A stretch of 64,000 bases of DNA. It comes from Rubellicoccus peritrichatus. Lineage in GTDB: Bacteria > Verrucomicrobiota > Verrucomicrobiia > Opitutales > Cerasicoccaceae. Below, in pieces: positions 41,636 through 51,683 of the stretch (its first letter is position 1; each line of letters opens with the position of its first letter). The notes below the pieces were generated by a model. It ran no database searches and was not told the DNA's origin. It was given only the letters and a program-made list of their open reading frames with translations. The stretch lies in assembly GCF_033100135.1 (NCBI RefSeq), contig NZ_CP136920.1, positions 1,736,001-1,800,000 of the forward strand. Direction: 5' to 3'. Both the position numbers and the translations under genes were made by a program.

Positions 41636-43015
41636 ATGAAAATTTGTTGTATAGGTGCTGGTTATGTCGGAGGTCCGACTATGGCCATGATTGCCCATAA
41701 ATGTGATGACATTCAAGTGACTGTTGTCGACATCAATGAGAAGCGTATTGCTGCATGGAATTCGGATGAATTGCCCATCTTTGAGCCAGGTCTGGACGAT
41801 GTGGTAAAACATGCGAGAGGGAAGAATCTCTTTTTTACGACCGAGGTTGATAAAGGCATCCGTGAGGCGGATATTATCTTTATTTCGGTGAATACGCCAA
41901 CCAAGACATACGGCGTTGGTGCGGGTAAGGCTGCAGACTTGAAGTACATTGAGCTCTGTGCACGGCGCATTGCTGAAGTCGCCGAGGATGATAAAATCGT
42001 GGTCGAGAAATCGACTTTACCAGTTCGAACTGCTGAGTCTATCAGGCGCATTCTCGAAGGAGCGGGCAAGTCGATCAAGTTTCAGGTTCTTTCCAATCCC
42101 GAGTTTCTGGCAGAGGGAACTGCGGTTGAGGATTTGGAAGCCCCGGATCGCGTTTTGATTGGTGGCGAAGATAGTGAAGCTGGTGACAAAGCCGTTCAGG
42201 CCTTGGTTGACGTTTATGCCCATTGGGTGCCTCGCGAGCGAATACTTACCACCAACGTTTGGTCGTCCGAATTGTCCAAGCTGACAGCAAATGCCTTTCT
42301 TGCCCAGCGCATTTCATCAATAAATGCGATCTCTGAGCTCTGCGAAGCAACCGGTGCCGATGTTGACCAGGTTGCGCATGCGATTGGCACCGATTCTCGT
42401 GTTGGCCCCAAATTTCTTAAAAGCTCAGTCGGTTTTGGGGGGTCTTGCTTTCAAAAAGACATTTTGAACCTGGTTTATCTGTGCGAGCACTTTGGCCTAC
42501 CCGAGGTTGCAGCATATTGGGAGCAGGTCGTTCATATGAATGACCACCAAAAGGAGCGTTTTGTTAAGCGCATTGTCCGCACACTTTTCAACACCGTGTC
42601 TGGCAAAAAAATTGCAGTTCTGGGATTTGCTTTCAAGAAAGACACTAACGATACACGTGAGTCACCCGCGATCTATGTTTGTCGCGATTTGCTCCGGGAA
42701 CATGCGCAGGTGGCAATTTATGATCCCAAAGTGAATGAGGAAAGCGTATTGCGTGACCTTGAAGAAGTTGGGACGTTCGAACCCGATAATGGTAAGCGTA
42801 AGCACGTATCAGTTTACCAAGATCCTTATGAGGCAGTTAAAGATGCACATGCAGTTGTAATTCTAACTGAGTGGGATGAATTTCGTGAACTCGATTACCA
42901 AAGAATCTTTGATACGATGTTGAAACCAGCTTTCATCTTTGACGGCCGTAATATTCTCGATTTGAAGGAATTACGTAAAATCGGATTTGAAGCTTCAGGT
43001 ATTGGTAAGCCTTAA
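41636..43015 (+). CDS. ugd: UDP-glucose 6-dehydrogenase, animal-like type
   Basis: A 459-residue NAD-dependent enzyme that oxidises UDP-glucose to UDP-glucuronate. It starts at the ATG at 41636 (a TTG two codons earlier is also open). The Rossmann start [34 protein letters not shown], the [20 protein letters not shown] block and the catalytic Cys in [10 protein letters not shown] are all present. The whole length, including [11 protein letters not shown] and the [11 protein letters not shown] region, follows the eukaryotic UGDH arrangement rather than the shorter bacterial Ugd. It begins the polysaccharide locus. Confidence 0.95.
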   Translation: MKICCIGAGYVGGPTMAMIAHKCDDIQVTVVDINEKRIAAWNSDELPIFEPGLDDVVKHARGKNLFFTTEVDKGIREADIIFISVNTPTKTYGVGAGKAADLKYIELCARRIAEVAEDDKIVVEKSTLPVRTAESIRRILEGAGKSIKFQVLSNPEFLAEGTAVEDLEAPDRVLIGGEDSEAGDKAVQALVDVYAHWVPRERILTTNVWSSELSKLTANAFLAQRISSINAISELCEATGADVDQVAHAIGTDSRVGPKFLKSSVGFGGSCFQKDILNLVYLCEHFGLPEVAAYWEQVVHMNDHQKERFVKRIVRTLFNTVSGKKIAVLGFAFKKDTNDTRESPAIYVCRDLLREHAQVAIYDPKVNEESVLRDLEEVGTFEPDNGKRKHVSVYQDPYEAVKDAHAVVILTEWDEFRELDYQRIFDTMLKPAFIFDGRNILDLKELRKIGFEASGIGKP

Positions 43016-43081
43016 GTAGCTGATTAGCAGTAGTTTGCTGATTTGGGTGTAGTCTGCTTGTAGACTCATTAGGAAGTATTT

Positions 43082-43690
43082 TTGCATTGCGAGTCAATTT
43101 GTTCAAAAATCCTTGAACAAAACGAAACTTTTGGCAGTCTATGTATTGCTCACTTGTTTCACATAGTGGATTCCACACAGCAAACTCACAACCTCAATTC
43201 CTCCGAAAACCCTGGAGATGAAAAATCACTTTCTGAGTGGGAGCATGCTATGATCGATCTTTTCGTTCATGCTGCACAGCTCATTGGTATTCCTAAATCC
43301 ATGGGCCAGATATATGGCCTGCTTTTTTGTTCTGACCGTGCTTTGGCTATGGATGATATTATTTCTAAGCTTGCAATCAGCAAAGGGTCGACCAGCCAAG
43401 GGTTAAAAACATTACGACAGATTGGAGCTGTGAAAACCGTTTTTCAGGTTGGAGACCGCCGCGACCATTATGAGGTAGAAATGAAATTGCGGCGCCTTGT
43501 TTCCGGTTTTCTTGGTGAGCAAGTCAGGCCGCATCTTGCAAGTGGGAATGATCGCCTTGATCACATTCATGAACTCGCACAACTTTGTAATAAAGAGGAA
43601 CAAGAGCGAGCAATGGAACGTCTAAAAACTCTGCGTAGCTGGCACGACAAGACCAGTAAGATTATACCCGTGGTTCAGAAAGTTCTCTGA
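43082..43690 (+). CDS. GbsR/MarR-type transcriptional regulator
   Basis: A winged-helix regulator of up to 202 residues. The frame starts at TTG (43082) after an AGGAAG site, but the first 50 residues are not typical and the true start may be later; the domain proper begins near MIDLFVHAAQLIGIPKSMG. The helix-turn-helix is MDDIISKLAISKGSTSQGLKTLRQIGAV, then a wing around FQVGDRRDHYEVE, as in GbsR-like MarR proteins. Its place between ugd and the heptose genes suggests it regulates this locus. The signal it senses cannot be told. Confidence 0.75.
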   Translation: MHCESICSKILEQNETFGSLCIAHLFHIVDSTQQTHNLNSSENPGDEKSLSEWEHAMIDLFVHAAQLIGIPKSMGQIYGLLFCSDRALAMDDIISKLAISKGSTSQGLKTLRQIGAVKTVFQVGDRRDHYEVEMKLRRLVSGFLGEQVRPHLASGNDRLDHIHELAQLCNKEEQERAMERLKTLRSWHDKTSKIIPVVQKVL

Positions 43691-43841
43691 GCCATTCAAT
43701 TATCCCTCATGGGGATTAACAGTTCGATACAGTATTTATTGCGATTGGCTTCTTCAACTGAAGTTCGGCCAAGGGCGGCAGCTTGGATAATTGCAGTAAA
43801 TCGCTTTGATGGGAATTCTTTCAGAAGTCTAGGCAAAGATC

Positions 43842-44396
43842 ATGCTTGAGGAAGCACTTAATGAATTACAAAAAACGCTGGAACGTTTTAGGAGTCAACT
43901 AAGCTCTGTTGATTCTGCAGGTCAGCAAATTATTGAAGTACTACGGTCAGGTGGTAAGGTTCTATCATGTGGAAATGGTGGAAGTGCTGCTGATGCCCTT
44001 CATCTCGCTGAAGAGTTTGTTGGCCGTTATCGAGGAGAGCGCAAATCCCTGCCAGCGATCTGTCTTGCTGCTGATGTTACTGCATTGACCTGCATTGGCA
44101 ACGATTATGGATTTGATGATATTTTCTCACGTCAAGTGGAAGGGCTTGGCAAGAGTGGAGATATCCTTGTCGCTTTTACAACGAGTGGTAATTCACAAAA
44201 TATAATCAAGGCACTTGAAGCGGCTCGTGCCGCAGGTTTAGTGACTATTCTATTGGCAGGAAAAGATGGAGGTCTTGCCAAGGGGTTAGCCAATGTTGAG
44301 CTTGTTATCCCGAGTGATGATAGCGCACGGATACAAGAGGTGCATACTTTCATTCTTCACCAATGGCTTGAAATGGTGGAAATGGAGTCCTGGTGA
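43842..44396 (+). CDS. gmhA: Sedoheptulose-7-phosphate isomerase GmhA
   Basis: A 184-residue SIS-domain isomerase that makes D-glycero-D-manno-heptose 7-phosphate, the first step of heptose synthesis. Landmarks are VLSCGNGGSAADALHLAEEFVGR (about 43-65), the AFTTSGNSQNIIKAL phosphate-binding loop and SARIQEVHTFILHQWLE at the end. Its stop TGA shares one base with the ATG of the heptose kinase gene, so the two are coupled. Confidence 0.95.
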   Translation: MLEEALNELQKTLERFRSQLSSVDSAGQQIIEVLRSGGKVLSCGNGGSAADALHLAEEFVGRYRGERKSLPAICLAADVTALTCIGNDYGFDDIFSRQVEGLGKSGDILVAFTTSGNSQNIIKALEAARAAGLVTILLAGKDGGLAKGLANVELVIPSDDSARIQEVHTFILHQWLEMVEMESW

Positions 44397-45400
44397 TGGT
44401 AAGCAAAATAGAAAATGAAGTAATTGAGCGAATCGCTGAGCAGCGCATTCTGGTTTTTGGCGACATCATGCTTGATCACTATGTTTGGGGAGATGCTACC
44501 AGAATTTCTCCAGAAGCTCCTGTTCCTGTTGTATCAGTTTTTCGTGACTCCCATACCGTGGGTGGTGCTGCGAATGTTGCACGAAATCTTAGAGGCCTAG
44601 GCAGTCATGTTGAGCTATCTGGCACAGTTGGTAATGATGACACTGCGAAGACTCTAAGAAATATACTTTCGGAGGATGGTATTGAATTTTCCGAATTATG
44701 GTCTAAGAATGATGTCCGTACGATCTTGAAAACCCGCGTTGTTGTTCAGAAACAACAACTTTGCCGAATTGATCGCGAAGATTCTCCATTTGCTTATGCG
44801 ATTTCAGCTGAAAAATTTGAAGCTACTATAGCTGAAAAAATTAGAAAATCAGACGCTGTGATTGTTTCAGACTACGCCAAGGGGGTTGTTGATGAGACTA
44901 TCTGGAACTTGATTCGTGGTTGTGCTAGGAAAGAAAATACGTTTTTGGCATTGGATCCTAAGCCACGTAGGCACCTGGCATTTGAGAATCCCGATTTGCT
45001 AACACCGAATCGATCAGAAGCGCTCGAACTAGCCGGAATTAGCGTGGGCTTGCATGATTGCTTCCCTGCTGAGGCTGTGTGCAAGGCTATCTGGGAGAAA
45101 TATCACCCTGTCAATTTGGTCGTGACTCTTGGAGCGGATGGAATGTTGCTGAGCAAAGAAGGAAAAGTAGATACATCCATACCAACTGTTGCTCAGGAGG
45201 TTTTCGATGTTTCCGGTGCAGGGGATACCGTAATCTCAACTTTGGCTGCAGCTCTCTCTGCAGGGGCAAATCTCGAGACCGCTGCACATATTGCTAATGC
45301 TGCGGCCGGGGTTGTCGTTGGCAAAATCGGGACTGCTGCAATTACTATGTCTGAGCTGCGGAATGCTTTGGAAGGTCCTGAACAAGCATCTCTTTCCTAG
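44396..45400 (+). CDS. D-glycero-beta-D-manno-heptose-7-phosphate kinase (HldE N-terminal/RfaE1 type)
   Basis: A 334-residue PfkB/ribokinase-family kinase starting at the ATG at 44396. It shows VFGDIMLDHYVWGDATRISPEAPVPVV, HTVGGAANVARNLRGLG, and the C-terminal EVFDVSGAGDTVISTLAAAL with the catalytic Asp. It is the kinase half only: the adenylyltransferase domain of bifunctional HldE is absent, and no separate hldC/rfaE2 or gmhB gene is visible here. Together with GmhA it points to ADP-heptose, or to another heptose donor completed elsewhere in the genome. Confidence 0.92.
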   Translation: MVSKIENEVIERIAEQRILVFGDIMLDHYVWGDATRISPEAPVPVVSVFRDSHTVGGAANVARNLRGLGSHVELSGTVGNDDTAKTLRNILSEDGIEFSELWSKNDVRTILKTRVVVQKQQLCRIDREDSPFAYAISAEKFEATIAEKIRKSDAVIVSDYAKGVVDETIWNLIRGCARKENTFLALDPKPRRHLAFENPDLLTPNRSEALELAGISVGLHDCFPAEAVCKAIWEKYHPVNLVVTLGADGMLLSKEGKVDTSIPTVAQEVFDVSGAGDTVISTLAAALSAGANLETAAHIANAAAGVVVGKIGTAAITMSELRNALEGPEQASLS

Positions 45401-45408
45401 GATATTAT

Positions 45409-46383
45409 ATGCATTATTACTTAGTAACTGGAGCTGCTGGATTCATTGGCTCGGAGACTTCGCGAATGCTTTTGGAACGAGGAGATAGTGTTCTTGGGTT
45501 GGACAGTATGAATAATTACTATGATGTTCGCCTAAAAGAACATCGTCTGGAAAGTCTGAAGCGTTATCCTGCTTTTTCGTTTATTGAGGCAGAGGTTGAA
45601 GATGCTGAAAAAGTTCATGCCATATTCCAAAACTCAGAAAGATTTACTGCAGTCTATCACTTGGCGGCACGTGCTGGAGTCCGATACAGTGTTGCGCGTC
45701 CTGACCTTTATGCGGCATCCAACCTGTGTGGAGTGATTAATGTCATGGAGTCTATGAGGTCCCATGATGTTCAAAAAATTGTTCTGGCATCAACATCTTC
45801 CCTGTATGCAGATGAGAGGATGCCTTTCAATGAGGAGGCAGCAACAAATAAACCGCGTTCTCCTTATGCGGCATCTAAGAAAGCAGCAGAAACCATGGCT
45901 TACGCATACCATCATCTACATGGCCTTGATATTTCAATTCTGCGATACTTTACAGTTTACGGGCCAGCAGGCCGGCCCGATATGGCTCCCCTTCGTTTTG
46001 TTCGATGGATTGATGAAGGTCACCCTATCACAATGTATGGCGATGGAACTCAGGGGCGTGACTTTACCTATGTTAGTGATATCGCACGGGGAACTGTCCT
46101 CGCAGAAAAAAAACTTGGCTACGAAATCATCAATTTGGGACATGGGACTCAGCCTGTTGAGTTGAGAGAATTTATTTCAGTCATTGAAGATATTCTTGGA
46201 AAGAAAGCAGTTATTGATGAGAAGCCCTTTATTGCAGCGGACATGAAAGACACTTGGGCAGACATCACCAAGGCCAAGTCACTTCTCGATTGGGAGCCGA
46301 AAGTGAAACTCTATGCAGGACTAGAGAAAACGGTTTCTTGGTATCGAGATAATTATTACTGGATTAAAGAGGTGAAGTTTTAA
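45409..46383 (+). CDS. NAD-dependent epimerase, UDP-glucuronate 4-epimerase-like
   Basis: A 324-residue extended SDR. NAD site TGAAGFIGSETSRMLLERGD (about 8-27), then GLDSMNNYYDVRLKEHRL, typical of UDP-glucuronate 4-epimerases, and catalytic YAASKKA with the upstream Ser in LASTSSLY. RPDMAPLRFVRWIDEGHPITMYGDG is also a mark of that group. It would turn UDP-glucuronate from Ugd into UDP-galacturonate. The exact substrate is not certain from sequence alone. Confidence 0.85.
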   Translation: MHYYLVTGAAGFIGSETSRMLLERGDSVLGLDSMNNYYDVRLKEHRLESLKRYPAFSFIEAEVEDAEKVHAIFQNSERFTAVYHLAARAGVRYSVARPDLYAASNLCGVINVMESMRSHDVQKIVLASTSSLYADERMPFNEEAATNKPRSPYAASKKAAETMAYAYHHLHGLDISILRYFTVYGPAGRPDMAPLRFVRWIDEGHPITMYGDGTQGRDFTYVSDIARGTVLAEKKLGYEIINLGHGTQPVELREFISVIEDILGKKAVIDEKPFIAADMKDTWADITKAKSLLDWEPKVKLYAGLEKTVSWYRDNYYWIKEVKF

Positions 46384-46495
46384 TTTCTCAAGTTGTCGCT
46401 GTCGCAGCTCTGCTTTTGAGTCAGCTTAATGGATGTAATGAGACTTAACATAAGTTGCTTTAATTCATGGACTTTCGCGCACGCATTCAGTGAAA

Positions 46496-47707
46496 ATGCA
46501 GCAAAACAAAAGTAAGCGCTACCATTCACTTGATATTGTTAGGGGTGTTGCGGCTGTTTCAGTGGTCTTATCTCATTTAATTAATTACATTCCAATATCA
46601 TCTACGAATTTTTTTGATAGTCTTTGTGTTGAGTTCGTGGATTTATTTATGCTTATTTTTCGAGGTTCGGCGCGGCTTAGTGCACATCCTGGCGTAATCG
46701 TATTCATTGTGTTGAGTGGATTTTGCATACACTTGCCGATTGCAAATGCATATCATCGCATTAAGAAACATGGGTTCTGGTCGGAATATGCAGTACGTAG
46801 GCTTATACGTATAGCTCCTGTATATTGGGCTGCATGTTTATTGGGGCTTTTTGCGTTACTTAGTTGGCGATATTCGTCGAGTGTAATATTGCCTCACTGG
46901 TTATCTGCTTCAGCATCCATTGATATACTTGATGTGATTCGCAAATTTGGAATGATTGATCCTGTATTGTTATCGAATCCAATCTCTCTCGGGAATCCCG
47001 CACTCAGAACAGTTGCAACAGAAATTTGGCTGTATGCTTTGTATCCTCTTGTTCTTGCGGTGCTCATTTATTCATCATGGTGTATGAGAGTCATTGTGCT
47101 CTGCCTACTATATGTTGCTACAGTTGCAATGACTTTGCTCCCTATGGTTCCATCGGGATGGGCTTACGAAAGTGTTCCTCGCTTTCTGGTGTGGTGGATG
47201 ATTGGTGTTTATGCTGCCGACTGGTTCAAAAAGCATCCAACGTGGGGGGCGTCGATGAAAGGATGGATGATTACAATACTGCTGGCTGTCGTAATGATTG
47301 TATTGAATTCAATTTCGGATTTTAGGGGCGCATATCTCATTACTGTTCCGGTCTTGGCTTTATTTAGTGCTAGCTTACTGATTTCATTGTTGAGTTCAGA
47401 ATTTCTAGGTATGATCCAGGGCGGAGTGATTGTTAGGGCTTTCTCTGCCATTGGTCTTAGGAGCTATTCTTTGTATGCTGTTCATATGCCTGTTTTAGGG
47501 CTTTATTATCTAGTGATTAATAAATACAATGCACCTTATTATGGTGCGCCTCAGGGGTCTGCATTTGTCCCTCTTTTGACTATTGCGCTGGTTACTGAAT
47601 TGTTCTTTCGCTATATTGAATTACCTTCACATTCCGCTGCCAAAAGGCTAGGACGACTGTTCAGCAAGAGTGTTCCTGATTCCACCAGACTGGACCGAAA
47701 TACATAG
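46496..47707 (+). CDS. Acyltransferase 3 family membrane O-acetyltransferase
   Basis: A multi-helix membrane protein of about 403 residues (a GTG two codons upstream is also possible). The N-terminus has the family mark [20 protein letters not shown] with the catalytic His; [15 protein letters not shown] and [19 protein letters not shown] follow, then about ten hydrophobic helices. Such proteins acetylate sugar residues of surface polysaccharides at the membrane. It probably modifies the polymer encoded by the neighbouring genes. Confidence 0.9.
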   Translation: MQQNKSKRYHSLDIVRGVAAVSVVLSHLINYIPISSTNFFDSLCVEFVDLFMLIFRGSARLSAHPGVIVFIVLSGFCIHLPIANAYHRIKKHGFWSEYAVRRLIRIAPVYWAACLLGLFALLSWRYSSSVILPHWLSASASIDILDVIRKFGMIDPVLLSNPISLGNPALRTVATEIWLYALYPLVLAVLIYSSWCMRVIVLCLLYVATVAMTLLPMVPSGWAYESVPRFLVWWMIGVYAADWFKKHPTWGASMKGWMITILLAVVMIVLNSISDFRGAYLITVPVLALFSASLLISLLSSEFLGMIQGGVIVRAFSAIGLRSYSLYAVHMPVLGLYYLVINKYNAPYYGAPQGSAFVPLLTIALVTELFFRYIELPSHSAAKRLGRLFSKSVPDSTRLDRNT

Positions 47708-47711
47708 AATC

Positions 47712-48713
47712 ATGAAAAAGGCTTTTATCACCGGTATCACTGGGCAAGATGGCTCTTACTTGACAGAATTCCTTCTGAGTAAGGGTTATGAAGTACATGG
47801 GTTAGTTCGCCGGACTAGTAGTATGGATCGTTCTAGGATCGATTTGATGATGGACGTTACCGAAGAGCAGAGAAAAAAAATGTATCTTCATTATGGAGAC
47901 CTTGGGGATTCCAATTCTCTCTCTCGATTGCTTTCTGAAACGCGACCAGATGAAGTGTATAATTTGGCGTCGCAAAGTCATGTCCGAGTGAGTTTCGATA
48001 TGCCTGAATTTACAACGGATATCAATGCAACAGGAACGATTCGCTTATTAGAAGCAATTCGTTCAGCTGGGTTAATTCACAAAGTCCGGTATTATCAAGC
48101 AAGCTCGTCAGAGATGTTTGGCAAGATTGTAGAAAGCCCACTACGAGAAACAACACAATTCAGACCGCGTTCGCCGTATGCTTGTTCAAAGGTATTTGCT
48201 CATTTTGCAACTGTTAATTATCGCGATGCATATGGTCTTTTTGCTTGTAATGGCATTCTCTTCAATCACGAGAGTCCACGGAGAGGTGAGAACTTTGTTA
48301 CTAGGAAAATTACTCTCAGTGCAGCGCGAATAAAGTTAGGGCTCCAAGAATCACTTTCACTAGGAAATTTAAATGCATGTCGGGATTGGGGCTATGCCAA
48401 GGAATACGCAGAGTCAATGTGGCAGATGCTTCAACATGATACTCCTGATGATTATGTCATTGCAACAGGCGAATCTCATTCGGTCCAGGATTTCGTGTCA
48501 GAAGCATTCGCAGCAGTTGATCTTGACTGGAGAGATTATGTTACGTTTGACCAGCGTCTAATTCGAGCATCTGAGGTCGATGACATTATTGGGGATCCAT
48601 CAAAGGCTCAAAGAGTTTTGGGGTGGGAGGCAAAAGTGCGATTTTCGGAGTTAGTTAACCTCATGGTCGAGGCAGACCTTGATCGCCATAAAATGAGTAA
48701 TGCTTCGAGCTGA
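47712..48713 (+). CDS. gmd: GDP-mannose 4,6-dehydratase
   Basis: A 333-residue extended SDR starting at the ATG at 47712. NAD site [58 protein letters not shown], and the catalytic [20 protein letters not shown] with [20 protein letters not shown]. It forms GDP-4-keto-6-deoxymannose, the precursor of GDP-fucose, GDP-rhamnose and others. A GDP-fucose synthase is not seen, but a GT11 fucosyltransferase follows at 56309, which makes a fucose product likely. Because heptose genes are adjacent, GDP-heptose could be an alternative substrate. Confidence 0.93.
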   Translation: MKKAFITGITGQDGSYLTEFLLSKGYEVHGLVRRTSSMDRSRIDLMMDVTEEQRKKMYLHYGDLGDSNSLSRLLSETRPDEVYNLASQSHVRVSFDMPEFTTDINATGTIRLLEAIRSAGLIHKVRYYQASSSEMFGKIVESPLRETTQFRPRSPYACSKVFAHFATVNYRDAYGLFACNGILFNHESPRRGENFVTRKITLSAARIKLGLQESLSLGNLNACRDWGYAKEYAESMWQMLQHDTPDDYVIATGESHSVQDFVSEAFAAVDLDWRDYVTFDQRLIRASEVDDIIGDPSKAQRVLGWEAKVRFSELVNLMVEADLDRHKMSNASS

Positions 48714-48737
48714 TCCGTAATTGGATTTGATATCTTC

Positions 48738-50261
48738 ATGAACTCTGGTTTAAGACGGAAAAAAAGCTCCACTATATCTTTGCGCGAGAAGTGGGTTGCG
48801 ATCGCATTGATTCCTGCAATCATGGCACCACCATGGTTCCTTGGAGGTATGCGCTGGTGGCAACAGTTGATATTTCTTGCTCTTGCGATCCCGCCTTTTG
48901 TCCTGTGTTTTGTTCGGTTCCGTGATGAGCAAAGTGCAAACAGAGATCAAAAAGGTAGTGAATCAGCCTTTAGGCGTTTGTTTGGATTTCCTCCATTTTG
49001 GCTCACCCTTTTATTTCTTGTATACATAAGTATCGGTGCCTTGAACTACTCATGGGAATACGTTTTACTGGATGATGGGGCTAAATGGCAGATGCAGAAG
49101 CTTTCAGTCGACCAGTATATCCACTGGTTGCCCAATGGTGTTAAGGCCGTTTTCGCAAAAATGGACGCTTGGCGTGTTGTCATAGTCTACGCTACAGGCT
49201 TATTGCTAGTCTGTTCAGTGTGGCTAGGCATTGAGCGTCGTCGTACGCTCTGGTTCCTCGTTGGAATCGTTAGTTTGAATGCTTTCCTTGTCGCGCTTTT
49301 GACTATTCTCCAAGATCTGTCGGGGACAAAGTTAATCTATTGGTCTTTTAAATCTGCAAATCCACAATTTGCCGGACCATTTCAATATCGCAACCATGGT
49401 GGAGCCTACATGTATCTTGGGTTAGCTTCGTCAGCAGCATGTGCAATCTACCATTGGAAACGCGGAAGTAGCTGGGAGCGTAAATCTAATCCGGCGGTAT
49501 TATTTTTGTTTTTTTCTTTCATTATTATCATTGGTTTACTTTTTGCAGGATCGCGTGGAGGTATCCTTTTTGGAGGAGGCATTGCTGCTGTGGCTACCGT
49601 TCTTTTTTTGGGAACTTCATTTCTTTCAGGTAGGCAAGGGTTGATCGCGCTGGGGACCGTTTCTTTTACATCTATTGTTTTAGTTTGGTTTGCTAAGCCA
49701 TATTTGCAACGTGCTTGGCCGGAGCTGGAAAAGCGCATTGAGCAGACTGGAGATCAATTGAGTGATGTAGGACTTGATGGGAAAACCGCATTAGATAAGC
49801 GTTTTCTAGCAACTCATGCCACGATTGATATGTGGAAAGCCAAGCCATGGTTCGGGTGGGGTGCTGGTTCTTTCCGATGGATCTTTCCAAAGTTTCAATT
49901 TGAGTACCCTTATTTGTTCTATGTTCCTAGATCACTTGATAGATCGAAGAAAGACCCAAATTTGAGTCCGCGATACCAAGCTTTTTATAATACACATAAC
50001 GATTGGGCTCAGTTTCCTGCTGAGTATGGAATGATAGGCTGTGGGATTTTATTGAGTTGCTTGGGCTATTGGGTGTTGCGTTCCCTCAGGTATATTGTGG
50101 ATATGAATGTCGAAATTATAATTGTTTTGGTGGGGGGTGTTGCTCTTTTTATTCATAGTTTTCTAGACTTTCTTCTCTACAATCCCCCCGTTATGTTATG
50201 TGTCACAATCTTAATAACGCTTGGAGGAGCACAGTTAGGAATGAAAAATAGGCGCTGCTGA
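48738..50261 (+). CDS. O-antigen ligase/polymerase (Wzy_C family) membrane protein
   Basis: A 507-residue membrane protein with about ten helices. The signature of the O-antigen ligase domain is FAGSRGGILFGGGIAAVAT (about 270-288) followed by a long periplasmic loop with KRFLATHATIDMWKAKPWFGWGAGS and YNTHNDWAQFPAEYGMIGCG. The H in NTHND is the usual catalytic region. It either polymerises repeat units or ligates the finished chain to a lipid or protein acceptor. A second, unrelated Wzy-like protein lies at 59514. Confidence 0.85.
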   Translation: MNSGLRRKKSSTISLREKWVAIALIPAIMAPPWFLGGMRWWQQLIFLALAIPPFVLCFVRFRDEQSANRDQKGSESAFRRLFGFPPFWLTLLFLVYISIGALNYSWEYVLLDDGAKWQMQKLSVDQYIHWLPNGVKAVFAKMDAWRVVIVYATGLLLVCSVWLGIERRRTLWFLVGIVSLNAFLVALLTILQDLSGTKLIYWSFKSANPQFAGPFQYRNHGGAYMYLGLASSAACAIYHWKRGSSWERKSNPAVLFLFFSFIIIIGLLFAGSRGGILFGGGIAAVATVLFLGTSFLSGRQGLIALGTVSFTSIVLVWFAKPYLQRAWPELEKRIEQTGDQLSDVGLDGKTALDKRFLATHATIDMWKAKPWFGWGAGSFRWIFPKFQFEYPYLFYVPRSLDRSKKDPNLSPRYQAFYNTHNDWAQFPAEYGMIGCGILLSCLGYWVLRSLRYIVDMNVEIIIVLVGGVALFIHSFLDFLLYNPPVMLCVTILITLGGAQLGMKNRRC

Positions 50262-50312
50262 CCTCTCTCTCCTTTTTCCTGAGTCAAAAAATATAATTCC
50301 CTATCGATTAAT

Positions 50313-51593
50313 ATGAAGATTGCTATTATTGGTCTTGGCTATGTTGGCCTTCCTCTTGGCTTACGTTTTACTGAAGCTGGTGTCTCAGTTCTTGGGCTTG
50401 ATGTGGATCCTGTGAAAGTTGATTCAATAAATAATGGATATAGCTATATTCGACATATTGATTCGGAGCGAATTCAGAATGCGCGCGAAAGTAAAGCGTT
50501 GGAGGCGTCTACGGATTTTGCCCGGGTTGCCGAAGTAGAGGCTATTCTAATCTGTGTTCCTACACCGCTGGATAAGCATCGTGATCCGGATCTTTCATAT
50601 GTCCTCAAATCCGGTGAAGCAATTGCGCCACATTTAGGAAAAAACATTGGAGGGCGAAAAAAACTTGTAGTATTAGAGAGTACTACTTATCCTGGAACTA
50701 CCGATACGGATTTACGAGGGATCCTTGAGGAGAATTCTGGCCTTGAGGCTGGTGTAGATTTTTACTTAGCTTTTTCTCCAGAGCGTGAAGATCCCGGTCG
50801 CCAAGATCATTCTGTTAAAACGATTCCTAAGGTGATGGGAGGGTACACTTCAGAATGCTTGGCGCGTAGTGTTGAATTGTATTCGAAGGCTTTAGACAGT
50901 GTTCACCCAGTTAGTTCCTGCCGCGTTGCCGAGGCAACTAAACTTACCGAGAATATTTTCCGATCTGTCAATATTGCACTCGTTAATGAATTAAAAACGG
51001 TCTTCCATGAGATGGACATCAATGTTTGGGATGTCATTGATGCAGCTGCAACCAAGCCATTTGGTTACATGCCTTTCTATCCTGGCCCTGGCCTGGGTGG
51101 ACATTGCATTCCAATAGACCCGTTTTATCTGACCTGGAAAGCGCGAGAATACGATCAGCACACTCGTTTTATTGAATTGGCCGGAGAGATAAATACTAGT
51201 ATGCCCGATTATGTTGTTAGCCGAGTTGCTGAGGCACTCAATGAGGATTCAAAGTCAATAAAAGGTTCTAAAATCCTTATGCTGGGAATGGCTTATAAGC
51301 CTAATGTTGATGATGACCGTGAATCGCCCAGTTATGTCTTAATGAGAAAACTCGAAGATCGTGGGGCGCAGGTTAGTTACAATGACCCTTATGTTCCGAT
51401 TATAAAAGTCACGCGTGAGCATCCTGAGTTTGCTGGAAGAGAGTCTGTTGAGATTACTGATGCATACGATTGTATTCTTGTAGCAACTCATCATGATGTA
51501 TACAGCAGCTTCGATTTCAGAGCATTCACTAGTCCTGTAGTCGATACGCGTAATTGTATTCTTCACTGCCCGTCGAAGTATTTTCGCGCATAA
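50313..51593 (+). CDS. UDP-N-acetylhexosamine dehydrogenase (WbpA/WecC-like)
   Basis: A 426-residue nucleotide-sugar dehydrogenase: NAD site IAIIGLGYVGLPLGLRFTEAG, CVPTPLDKHRDPDLSYV, the block LVVLESTTYPGTTD, SPEREDPGRQDHSVKTIPKV, and the catalytic Cys in GPGLGGHCIPIDPFYLTWK. The GGHCIPIDPFYLTWKA stretch is typical of enzymes on UDP-GlcNAc or UDP-ManNAc, giving the HexNAc uronic acid. It is a different branch from the ugd at 41636, so the locus makes at least two uronic acids. Confidence 0.9.
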   Translation: MKIAIIGLGYVGLPLGLRFTEAGVSVLGLDVDPVKVDSINNGYSYIRHIDSERIQNARESKALEASTDFARVAEVEAILICVPTPLDKHRDPDLSYVLKSGEAIAPHLGKNIGGRKKLVVLESTTYPGTTDTDLRGILEENSGLEAGVDFYLAFSPEREDPGRQDHSVKTIPKVMGGYTSECLARSVELYSKALDSVHPVSSCRVAEATKLTENIFRSVNIALVNELKTVFHEMDINVWDVIDAAATKPFGYMPFYPGPGLGGHCIPIDPFYLTWKAREYDQHTRFIELAGEINTSMPDYVVSRVAEALNEDSKSIKGSKILMLGMAYKPNVDDDRESPSYVLMRKLEDRGAQVSYNDPYVPIIKVTREHPEFAGRESVEITDAYDCILVATHHDVYSSFDFRAFTSPVVDTRNCILHCPSKYFRA

Positions 51594-51683
51594 TATAAAG
51601 ATTAAGTGGGGTTTTGATTTCTATTTGATCAGTAGGCAGTTGTGTATCAAGATTAATTATTATGCTTTGTCACTAAAGAGAAT

